Made by a program: the position numbers and the translations under genes | Part shown: piece after piece, positions 34,167 to 40,439 of the stretch | How the letters are laid out: each line of letters opens with the position of its first letter | Position numbering within the stretch: the first letter of the stretch is position 1 | Notes under the pieces: model-generated | Told to the model about the DNA's origin: nothing | Seen by the model: the letters and a program-made list of their open reading frames with translations, nothing else | Databases searched by the model: none | Source of the DNA: Gammaproteobacteria bacterium Ga0074134 | Lineage (GTDB): Bacteria; Pseudomonadota; Gammaproteobacteria; Ga0077554; Ga007554 | Length of the DNA stretch: 40,439 nucleotides | Direction of reading: 5' to 3' | NCBI GenBank assembly: GCA_001464965.1 | Contig: LNEJ01000039.1 | Location: forward strand, 1 to 40,439

Positions 34167-34925
34167 TTATAGGCTGTTCAGCAAACCCATATCAACACAC
34201 CTTGCCCCATGGGCATCGCCGGCCAGCACCCTCATTGGCCGATCCAACTCGCCCAGATGATCCACTACCAGTATGGCGCCCGAAAAATCACCGCCCTCAG
34301 TATATTCATTGACCGTGACAATGGTCCGCAATCCCGCGCCCAGCGCGGATTTGAGGCCGTTTTCCGAATCCTCGAAGGCAAGGCATTGCTCTGGCGCAAG
34401 CCCCATCGCCTGCATGGCATAATGATAAATATCCGGTGCGGGCTTTTTGGCGGGCACGACATCACCGGCGGCGATTACCTCGAACCAGGAGGCGCTGTCG
34501 CCACCCAAGGTGTGATCAAGCAGCGCAATAACATTCTCAGGCGAAGTGGTGGTAGATATTGCCAAACGCACCCCCGCCGCACGCGCAGCTTCCAGCAGGC
34601 GCTTCACACCTGGCCGCAAGGGAATCTTGCCGCCGCCCAGCAATTGCGCGTAATGACGGTTTTTAGCCAGATGCAGACCGGCGATAAATCCATCAAGATC
34701 CACACGGACACTCTCCGGCAAGGCGGGGGAATAATTGTCGATATAGTGGCGGATGCGCTCCTTGCCACCTGTAATCGCAAGCAATTCTCCATACAAATCC
34801 ACAGTCCAGTCCCAATCCAAGCCCGCCTCGGCAAAAGCGCAATTAAAGGCGGGCCGGTGGCCGTCGCACTCGGTATCAGCCAGGGTACCATCCACATCAA
34901 AAATCAGCGCAGCAAGTTTCGTCAT
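34167..34925 (-). CDS. cbbY: CbbY-like HAD-family sugar-phosphate phosphatase
   Basis: The 252-residue HAD hydrolase has motif I ALIFDVDGTLADTECDGHRP (Asp nucleophile and acid/base), motif II LAISTTTSPENV, the Lys of motif III in VVPAKKPAPDIYHYAM, and motif IV CLAFEDSENGLKSALGAGLR. The cap domain includes LYGELLAITGGKERIRHYID. CbbY of Calvin-cycle organisms removes xylulose-1,5-bisphosphate, a Rubisco inhibitor, and the WDWTVDLYGELLAITGG cap fits that group. No Rubisco gene is in this window, so the specific substrate is inferred. I chose ATG 34925 over 34934 because AGGA is better spaced. Confidence 0.82.
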   Translation of the reverse strand: MTKLAALIFDVDGTLADTECDGHRPAFNCAFAEAGLDWDWTVDLYGELLAITGGKERIRHYIDNYSPALPESVRVDLDGFIAGLHLAKNRHYAQLLGGGKIPLRPGVKRLLEAARAAGVRLAISTTTSPENVIALLDHTLGGDSASWFEVIAAGDVVPAKKPAPDIYHYAMQAMGLAPEQCLAFEDSENGLKSALGAGLRTIVTVNEYTEGGDFSGAILVVDHLGELDRPMRVLAGDAHGARCVDMGLLNSL

Positions 34926-35043
34926 TGTCAGCATCCTGTCACATGAAAAAGTTAAAGTTGCGAAATAGTATAGGAAAGTAGAATAAATACAATATCATGC
35001 ACCCGTCGCTTGTCGCACTTGAACGCATGGCCCGAGCAGCAGC

Positions 35044-35072
35044 TTGATTAAAAGATGGCGTTCTGGTATATA
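35044..35072 (+). promoter_or_regulatory. dksA promoter
   Basis: TTGATT (35044-35049) and TATATA (35067-35072) are separated by 17 bp. Transcription is predicted near 35079, 31 nt before the dksA ATG. Confidence 0.6.
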
Positions 35073-35109
35073 ACTTTGTTTTAAGTAGTGTTTCGAAGGA
35101 AATTAAGAC

Positions 35110-35562
35110 ATGCCCGCACCAAAGACTAAAACTGCGCAGAGCGCCGCTGAAGGATTCAAAGGATTCACGCCCTATAAGGAAAAAAAGGGCGAGGAATACA
35201 TGAACGAGCATCAGGTCGCGCATTTTCACGCCATTCTGGAGGCATGGAAGCAGGAGCTGATGCAGGAAGTGGATCGCACCATGCACTATATGCAGGATGA
35301 AGCGGCCAACTTCCCAGACCCCAACGACCGCGCCACGCAGGAATCCGACTTCACCATGGAATTGCGCGCACGGGACCGGGAACGCAGGCTCATCAAGAAG
35401 ATCGAGGAAGCCTTGCAGAAACTTGATGCCGGTGAATACGGCTATTGTGACGCCTGCGGCATCGAAATCGGGATTAAACGCCTGGAAGCGCGCCCCACGG
35501 CAACGCTGTGCATCGACTGCAAGACCCTGGATGAGATCCGCGAAAAGCAGATGGCCGGTTAA
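35110..35562 (+). CDS. dksA: RNA polymerase-binding transcription factor DksA
   Basis: DksA binds the secondary channel of RNA polymerase and acts with ppGpp in the stringent response. The 150-residue protein has the coiled-coil segment [20 protein letters not shown]. The conserved tip is [20 protein letters not shown], whose DxxDxA-equivalent acidic tip reads DPNDRA. The C4 zinc finger is [19 protein letters not shown] then LCIDC. AAGGAA precedes the start. A good sigma-70 promoter lies upstream. Confidence 0.96.
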   Translation: MPAPKTKTAQSAAEGFKGFTPYKEKKGEEYMNEHQVAHFHAILEAWKQELMQEVDRTMHYMQDEAANFPDPNDRATQESDFTMELRARDRERRLIKKIEEALQKLDAGEYGYCDACGIEIGIKRLEARPTATLCIDCKTLDEIREKQMAG

Positions 35563-35581
35563 AAAGCAGCGTGGCCGGAGG

Positions 35582-35610
35582 TGGGTTGGGAACAGAGCGT
35601 TCCCAACCCA
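35582..35610. repeat. Perfect 12-bp palindrome after dksA
   Basis: TGGGTTGGGAAC and its exact reverse complement are separated by 5 nt (AGAGC). There is no T-tract, so it is not a classical intrinsic terminator. It lies between the convergent dksA and DUF3579 genes and resembles mobile palindromic intergenic repeats. It could protect or end both mRNAs. Confidence 0.6.
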
Positions 35611-35654
35611 TGGATGTTAGAACCTGTGGCGGACTCAGATTACCGCCGTCAATC

Positions 35655-35933
35655 CTATCCCAGCACTTCCTCGTGAACCCTCAAGCGGTTGGCATGAACA
35701 AAGCTCAGGATATAGTCAAACGCCGCCGGATTGCTTTCCTGCAGGGATTTATCCACTACCAGGCATTTTTCGCCGTTGATAACGCGCGGCTGCACGCTCT
35801 CGTCGTAATGCAAGCGGTGATCGGGGCCAAAATTGGCCAACGTTGTTGATATACGCTCAATCCAGTCGCTAGGGCGGAACTTTCGCCCGTCTTCGACGAC
35901 ACTTTCAATAACTAATTTTGCTTGTTTCGACAT
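35655..35933 (-). CDS. DUF3579 family protein
   Basis: The 92-residue product begins MSKQAKLVIESVVEDGRKFR and continues PSDWIERISTTLANFGPDHR, HYDESVQPRVINGEKCLVVD and DKSLQESNPAAFDYILSFVH. This is the conserved layout of DUF3579, a proteobacterial family of unknown function. I chose ATG 35933, preceded by GGGACG. The in-frame reading to 36110 has no supporting similarity. It is convergent with dksA and divergent from acs. Confidence 0.82.
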   Translation of the reverse strand: MSKQAKLVIESVVEDGRKFRPSDWIERISTTLANFGPDHRLHYDESVQPRVINGEKCLVVDKSLQESNPAAFDYILSFVHANRLRVHEEVLG

Positions 35934-36226
35934 TTTCGTCCCATACAAAAAGCTACATCGCGCAGATAACGGGCGCAAACCTTGCCAAATACAGATCCAC
36001 TGAAATAATCTAAACATTATACAGTGAATGACGCGTGATATCCTCAACGCGTGCAATGTTATCGGCCTATACCCGTGGAGTTTTAGCCGGATACATCCAC
36101 TTGCCAGCATATTAGAGTTTTATTTTAAGGTAATGTTCCGGGCGGCTGAGAACCAAAATGACGCCCTATTGCCATTCCTGCACCGGCACATGTCATATTT
36201 ATTAAACCTATCAAGGGACAGCATTC
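35934..36226. other. Non-coding region upstream of acs
   Basis: This divergent gap between the DUF3579 gene and acs holds no gene. ACGCGT occurs twice (36041-36058 region), close together, but I cannot assign a regulator. No FNR box, sigma-54 element or convincing sigma-70 pair stands out. AGGGA at about 36215 serves as the acs ribosome site. Confidence 0.4.
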
Positions 36227-38209
36227 ATGACTGAAGAAACCATGGCCAGCGAAAGCATCGACTCCATCCTGCATGAAGAACGCCTCTTCCAGCCACCTGT
36301 GACATTTGCCACCAAGGCACGCATCAATACCCGCGAGCGGCTCCAAGAGCTGCAACATCAGGCCGAAAATGATTACGAAAATTTCTGGGCCGGACTGGCG
36401 CGCCAGGAAATCACCTGGCAGCGCCCCTTCCAGAGCATACTGGACAGCTCACGAGCACCCCACTTCCGCTGGTTCCATGATGGCCTGCTGAACGTCTCCT
36501 ATAACTGCCTGGATCGCCACCTGGCACAGCATGGCCAAAAGACCGCTATCGTCTTTGAGGGTGAGCAGGGCGACACCCGGCGCATTAGCTACACCGAGCT
36601 ACACCGCGAGGTGTGCCGTTTCGCCAACACTTTGAAAAACATCGGCATTACTCACGGCGACCGGGTGGTAATCTACATGCCCATGATTCCCGATGCGGTG
36701 ATTGCCATGCAGGCCTGCGCCCGCATCGGCGCAATCCACTCCGTGGTGTTCGGCGGATTCTCGGCGGAATCCCTCAAGGATCGCATCGAGGATGCCGGCG
36801 CCAGAATGCTCATTACCGCGGACGGCGGCCACCGTGGCGGAAAAATTGTGGAGCTCAAGGCCGCCGCTGACAAGGCATTGGCCAAGGGCTGCCCAACCAT
36901 CGAACACGTGATTGTCTGCCGCCGTACCGGGCATGACATCGACATGCACGCGGGCCGCGACATCTGGTGGACAGACGCCGTCGCCGATGCCGGGGAAAAA
37001 TGCGAACCCATGTGGGTGGACAGCGAACATCCATTGTTCCTGCTTTACACCTCCGGCTCCACCGGCAAACCCAAGGGCATCCAGCACTCCAGCGGCGGCT
37101 ATCTGCTCGGTGCCATCACCACCATGAAATGGGTATTCGATATCCAGGATAACGACCTTTTCTGGTGTACCGCCGATATTGGCTGGATCACCGGGCACAC
37201 TTACGTTGCCTATGGACCTCTTGCCGTTGGCGCAACCATGCTGATGTATGAAGGGGCCCCTACCGTACCCGATGGCGGACGTTTCTGGGACATTTGCGAA
37301 CGCCACAAGGTAAGCATCTTCTACACCGCACCCACGGCGATTCGTGCTCTGATGAAGCTGGGAGACGCCCTCCCTGCCCGGCATGATCTCTCCAGCCTGC
37401 GCCTGCTGGGCACAGTGGGCGAGCCCATCAATCCCGAGGCCTGGATGTGGTATCACCACGTCATCGGCCAGGAGCGCTGCCCCATTGTCGACACCTGGTG
37501 GCAGACGGAGACTGGCTGCCACATGATCGCCCCCATCCCCGGAGCCATGCCCACCAAACCCGGCTCCTGCACCCTCCCGCTGCCGGGTATCACCGCAGAC
37601 GTGGTGGACGAACAGGGCAACAGCATCACCCAGCCCGACAAGGGTGGCTACCTGGTGATCAAAAAACCCTGGCCCTCCATGCTGCGCACCATTTGGGGTG
37701 ATGATCAGCGCTATATCAGCACGTATTGGGACAAATTCAGCGGCAAATATTACCTCGCCGGTGACAGCGCGCGGCGCGATCAGGACGGCTATTTCTGGAT
37801 CATGGGTCGTGCCGATGACGTGATCAAGGTATCCGGCCATCGCCTGGGCACGATGGAAATCGAATCGGCGCTGGTCGCCCATCCGCGCGTCGCCGAAGCG
37901 GCGGTAGTGGGACGCCCTGACGAGATCAAGGGCGAGGCCATTTTTGCCTACGTAGTTCTCAGGGGCAAACGGCCCGAAGGGGGCATCGACGAGGTCTTGA
38001 CCGGTGATCTGCGCACCTGGGTAGGCGAGCAGATCGGCCCCATCGCCAAACCTGATGACATCCGCTATGCCGACAATCTGCCCAAGACACGTTCCGGCAA
38101 GATCATGCGCCGTCTATTGCGCACCATCGCGCGCGGCGAGGAGATTACCCAGGACACATCGACACTGGAAAACGAGGGCATTCTGTTGCAGCTACAGGGG
38201 AAGGAGTAA
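36227..38209 (+). CDS. acs: Acetyl-CoA synthetase
   Basis: Acs activates acetate to acetyl-CoA via acetyl-AMP. The 660-residue length is canonical. Motifs are YEKFWAGLAR-like [19 protein letters not shown], the P-loop [40 protein letters not shown] and [18 protein letters not shown]. The hinge and C-terminal region is [20 protein letters not shown]. The final motif [16 protein letters not shown] holds the lysine that is acetylated in regulated Acs enzymes. It gives the organism access to acetate as carbon source or recycles it. Confidence 0.97.
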   Translation: MTEETMASESIDSILHEERLFQPPVTFATKARINTRERLQELQHQAENDYENFWAGLARQEITWQRPFQSILDSSRAPHFRWFHDGLLNVSYNCLDRHLAQHGQKTAIVFEGEQGDTRRISYTELHREVCRFANTLKNIGITHGDRVVIYMPMIPDAVIAMQACARIGAIHSVVFGGFSAESLKDRIEDAGARMLITADGGHRGGKIVELKAAADKALAKGCPTIEHVIVCRRTGHDIDMHAGRDIWWTDAVADAGEKCEPMWVDSEHPLFLLYTSGSTGKPKGIQHSSGGYLLGAITTMKWVFDIQDNDLFWCTADIGWITGHTYVAYGPLAVGATMLMYEGAPTVPDGGRFWDICERHKVSIFYTAPTAIRALMKLGDALPARHDLSSLRLLGTVGEPINPEAWMWYHHVIGQERCPIVDTWWQTETGCHMIAPIPGAMPTKPGSCTLPLPGITADVVDEQGNSITQPDKGGYLVIKKPWPSMLRTIWGDDQRYISTYWDKFSGKYYLAGDSARRDQDGYFWIMGRADDVIKVSGHRLGTMEIESALVAHPRVAEAAVVGRPDEIKGEAIFAYVVLRGKRPEGGIDEVLTGDLRTWVGEQIGPIAKPDDIRYADNLPKTRSGKIMRRLLRTIARGEEITQDTSTLENEGILLQLQGKE

Positions 38210-38236
38210 TTCTACTTCAAAACGATAATAATCGTA

Positions 38237-38289
38237 TGTAGGGTGCGTCCCACGCACCACAATCATTGGTGCGTGGGACGCACCCTACA
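38237..38289. repeat. Long perfect inverted repeat between acs and plsC-like gene
   Basis: Two perfect 23-bp arms (38237-38259 and 38267-38289) flank a 7-nt loop. Each arm is itself an internal palindrome (GTGCGT-CCC-ACGCAC), so two small hairpins or one long stem can form. There is no T-tract. The element begins TGTAGGGTGCGT, as does the element at 24408-24428 read on the minus strand. It may act as a bidirectional mRNA end between the convergent genes. Confidence 0.75.
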
Positions 38290-38296
38290 ACTATCT

Positions 38297-39055
38297 TTAC
38301 TCTGGTGTTTTTTTCAGCGCGGACAGGATCTGGCTGCGCGTATCCACCGCCAATGCGCGGCGGCCACTCTCGGCGGGCACCGGGGGGCAGAACGTCAGAT
38401 TGACCTCGACTGACGGCTCTTTCAGCAACACCCACAGGTGGCGCAGCAGGTTGTCATCATTGATATAGGGCGCCACTGGATTTACGCCCGCCGGATGAGG
38501 GTAGGAAATCGCCACCGCCTGCACCATCGCCTGGGCGTGAATCGCGGCCTGATACAGGCGGGGATGGAAGTTGCGCACCGTCGCACCGCTGGTCGATGTC
38601 CCTTCCGGAAAAAAGACCACGCTCTTTTTATCCTTCAAATTCCGCGCCATTTGATCCGCCACACCGCTGGCGGCATGTGCGCCGCGCTGGATGAACACCG
38701 TCCCCGCTTGCGCTGCCATGCCCCCCACGACTGGCCACCGCCGCACTTCGTGCTTGGAAACACAAACGGCATCCAGCGCCGCGGTGAGACAGGGAATATC
38801 CAGCCACGAAATATGGTTGGCCACAAAGAGCGTAGGCGTGGTATTCATCACGCCTTCTTTACGGATACGCAAGTTAAGAATGCGGCACGTCTTCGCCATC
38901 CACCAACGGACGATGACCCGCTGGCGGGGGCGTTGAGCATCGCGGCCCATCGTGTTGAGCGGCCATAACACCAGGTAGGAAATGCCCGCCCCCACCATTA
39001 CATGCCACACCAGACGAACCAGCCGCTGGGTACGACGCACATGGATTCTCAGCAT
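38297..39055 (-). CDS. 1-acyl-sn-glycerol-3-phosphate acyltransferase (PlsC family)
   Basis: The 252-residue membrane-associated acyltransferase adds the second acyl chain in phospholipid synthesis, or acts on a related lipid. An N-terminal hydrophobic segment (LVWHVMVGAGISYLVLWPLN) precedes the catalytic motif VANHISWLDIPCL (H-X4-D). The substrate-binding motif VFFPEGTSTSG follows, then VQAVAISYPHPAG. Basic residues at the N-terminus fit a cytoplasmic membrane face. The exact acyl acceptor (PlsC or a lyso-ornithine OlsA-like role) cannot be fixed by sequence alone. Confidence 0.88.
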   Translation of the reverse strand: MLRIHVRRTQRLVRLVWHVMVGAGISYLVLWPLNTMGRDAQRPRQRVIVRWWMAKTCRILNLRIRKEGVMNTTPTLFVANHISWLDIPCLTAALDAVCVSKHEVRRWPVVGGMAAQAGTVFIQRGAHAASGVADQMARNLKDKKSVVFFPEGTSTSGATVRNFHPRLYQAAIHAQAMVQAVAISYPHPAGVNPVAPYINDDNLLRHLWVLLKEPSVEVNLTFCPPVPAESGRRALAVDTRSQILSALKKTPE

Positions 39056-39094
39056 GGCCCGGCGCCATACCGGAAAAAACTCATGGAGAGAAAC

Positions 39095-39568
39095 TTAACG
39101 AGGTGCGCGCGCTTCACTCAGCACATTGATCAAACGATCTTCCAGCTCAATACGATCCGCGAGATTCTCACCCAGATGCGACAAATCAACATCCAGATGT
39201 TCAAGCTGCCCGCTATGCTCAAGGGAATCATACTTGCCATTAAACGCAAGGATGGTTTCGGTGGTATTAAGAATGCGCGGATAAATCTGATCTGCGATCT
39301 TTACCACGCCGGAACGTCGCTCCGTTTTTTCGGCAATGTGCCGGTATAACTGAAAATGACCATCCGCCGTGTAATCGATCAGCGACTCACAAAACTTCTG
39401 TAGCAACTCTGGCGCGCCGGACTCTTTGCGAAAAGGCTTCTGGCGTGCCAGTTCGTTAAAGAGCACCAGGGTTTCGGTGCGCAGGTCCACGAGTTTTTTG
39501 ATCATCTTGAGCGATCGCGCCCTGCGGTCATCCCGCGTTGTTTCATTCATTTCATTCGTGGACAGCAT
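39095..39568 (-). CDS. rsd: Anti-sigma-70 regulator, Rsd/AlgQ family
   Basis: Rsd binds region 4 of RpoD and shifts polymerase toward alternative sigma factors. The 157-residue all-helical product has VDLRTETLVLFNELARQKPF, then LLQKFCESLIDYTADGHFQL (matching FCQSLVDYLSAGHF of E. coli Rsd) and ADRIELEDRLINVLSEAR at the end. A strong GGAGGGGG precedes the start. It lies 39 bp upstream of the acyltransferase gene on the same strand. Confidence 0.88.
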   Translation of the reverse strand: MLSTNEMNETTRDDRRARSLKMIKKLVDLRTETLVLFNELARQKPFRKESGAPELLQKFCESLIDYTADGHFQLYRHIAEKTERRSGVVKIADQIYPRILNTTETILAFNGKYDSLEHSGQLEHLDVDLSHLGENLADRIELEDRLINVLSEARAPR

Positions 39569-39664
39569 TTTCCCCCTCCAGGCAGTAACATCAATAAGTT
39601 AATGTGCAGATCATAAAGCTCACGAGATACCGTCAAAAAAACAGGCTTTTCTAATTTGAAAATA

Positions 39665-39702
39665 GGGCCTGCAAAAATCACGCCTCTTTACACAGCAGGG
39701 CC
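39665..39702 (-). terminator. Weak possible terminator of the SET-domain gene
   Basis: GCAGGGCC and GGGCCTGC (one mismatch) can pair across the stop region of the SET gene. A TATTTTC stretch follows on the minus strand. The stem is imperfect and the loop long, so this is a low-confidence call. Confidence 0.25.
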
Positions 39703-40160
39703 TAATCCCCAAAATATTTCACCTTCAAGTAGGGAAGGAGCCAGGGACGCAAACGTTCCTGAACCGTGCCCGGCAGATGGCGGAAGGAAACCACTTGCCC
39801 CCGGCACGACGGCGCCCCGCATTGACAGGGGAAACCCTCAAAATCGGCCTCATCAATCGCCGTTCCATAATCCCAGGTAATCTCCTCGCCCGGCAGGATG
39901 TCCCGCAACGCCACGAGATGGAGCCCATCATCAAATCCGCCATTGGGTTGACAGGAATGATTCACATAATCGTCCAGATCCGTCGAGGGGCCGAGATATA
40001 AATTCTCGCCAATCTGCAAATGATAGGTGCTGAAATCGGCTTGCGCGGAATTCCACACAGGGCCGCTAAACGTCAATATCCGCTCCCCTTGCGTTATCGG
40101 CTCACACGCAAACACCCCTTTGCCATGCGAAACACTGGTTTTAAGGACAACCTTTCTCAT
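39702..40160 (-). CDS. Small SET-domain protein (putative protein-lysine methyltransferase)
   Basis: The 152-residue product is a stand-alone SET domain with a post-SET cysteine cluster. GKGVFACEPITQGERILTFS is the N-SET strand pair, DDYVNHSCQPNGG contains the catalytic NHSC motif, and LPGEEITWDYGTAIDE supplies the GEEIxxDY motif. FPCQCGAPSCRG carries three zinc-binding cysteines. Its substrate in bacteria is unknown. I chose ATG 40160, preceded by GGAG at 6 nt; the longer reading to 40229 adds 23 unlikely residues. Confidence 0.88.
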   Translation of the reverse strand: MRKVVLKTSVSHGKGVFACEPITQGERILTFSGPVWNSAQADFSTYHLQIGENLYLGPSTDLDDYVNHSCQPNGGFDDGLHLVALRDILPGEEITWDYGTAIDEADFEGFPCQCGAPSCRGQVVSFRHLPGTVQERLRPWLLPYLKVKYFGD

Positions 40161-40273
40161 ACAAAACTCCATTGAGCAATGCGCCCCAGGGCCAGGCGCC
40201 CTGCTCCGCATCCACCAAATTCGCTCCATATACTACCATCAAGCCAAATAAAATAGAGAATGCTTTTCAATAA

Positions 40274-40438
40274 TCAATAAGTGGCGTAAATGTCCGCTTC
40301 GTCATAGAAATCATAGCGGGCTGGAACCCTGGCAGGTGGATCTGTCTCTTGATCACATTTCATCTGAGAGCTATCTTGTAACCCTCTGGGACAAAAGGAG
40401 CGTTCGGTTGCAATGATAGCCAAGGATGAGATGGAATG
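40274..40438 (-). CDS. Possible 3' end of a gene running off the window
   Basis: A minus-strand frame is open from the window edge to a TGA at 40274-40276. It gives about 54 residues ending YDFYDEADIYATY. I do not recognise it, and the stretch is short enough to be open by chance. It could be the C-terminus of an upstream gene co-directional with the SET-domain gene. Confidence 0.25.
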   Translation of the reverse strand, partial: HSISSLAIIATERSFCPRGLQDSSQMKCDQETDPPARVPARYDFYDEADIYATY

Positions 40439-40439
40439 G

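Noticed and set aside
36599-37882. 427-residue open frame antisense to acs
   Set aside because: It lies entirely within acs on the other strand and shows no recognisable domain. Long antisense frames are expected in codon-biased, moderately GC-rich genes.
1-40439. tRNA, rRNA, CRISPR array, phage genes, complete insertion sequence
   Set aside because: I searched the intergenic stretches by eye and found no cloverleaf, regularly spaced repeats, or transposase or phage proteins.

Overview
The window reads as chromosome of a gammaproteobacterium, probably a Chromatiales-like or sulfur-oxidiser-like chemolithotroph or mixotroph. This is inferred from gene content and order: smc-zipA, the ybgC-tolQRAB-pal-cpoB-queE-queC-ratA-ratB block facing bamE with fur divergent, a glrK-qseG-glrR system, rsd and dksA. 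No gene gives a genus. I saw no rRNA, tRNA, CRISPR array, phage module or intact insertion sequence.

Layout. 1-264: non-coding, possibly with the end of a mobile element. 265-4542 (minus): zipA and smc, for division and chromosome organisation. 4648-9174 (minus): a complete group 3b bidirectional NAD(P)-linked [NiFe] hydrogenase operon, hydB-hydG-hydD-hydA plus its maturation protease. 9251-14323 (plus): the divergent maturation operon hypA-hypF-hypC-hypD-hypE, which lacks hypB. 14342-15172: an archaeal-looking methyltransferase. 15284-16160: fur and bamE, divergent. 16164-23486 (minus): an 11-gene envelope and queuosine operon, ybgC to ratB. 23707-28055 (minus): a secreted EF-hand protein and the GlrK/QseG/GlrR two-component system, lying between the Tol operon and ruvB (28152-29216). 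29434-29835: an HU-like protein. 29928-32091 (minus): universal stress protein, PEBP-family protein and archaeal-type fructose-1,6-bisphosphate aldolase/phosphatase. 32227-33951: PolX. 34167-34925: CbbY-like phosphatase. 35110-35562: DksA. 35655-35933: DUF3579. 36227-38209: acetyl-CoA synthetase. 38297-40160 (minus): PlsC-type acyltransferase, Rsd and a small SET-domain protein.

How the parts fit. The soluble hydrogenase exchanges electrons between H2 and NAD(P)H, and the Hyp proteins build its Ni-Fe(CN)2CO centre. FBPA/P (gluconeogenesis), CbbY (sugar-phosphate clean-up next to Calvin-cycle genes in many autotrophs) and Acs (acetate) suit flexible autotrophic or mixotrophic carbon use. A perfect FNR-type box sits where a class II activator would sit upstream of the FBPA/P gene, which suggests oxygen control.

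The most interesting find is upstream of the EF-hand gene. A strong sigma-54 promoter (24132-24147), an exact IHF consensus (24178-24190) and a near-consensus GlrR-type operator (24320-24337) lie immediately downstream of the gene for GlrR, a sigma-54 activator. They look like a self-contained circuit in which GlrK/QseG/GlrR controls a periplasmic or secreted calcium-binding protein or its 133-nt leader RNA. I do not know of a description of such a GlrR-EF-hand circuit. Several palindromic intergenic repeats are also described.
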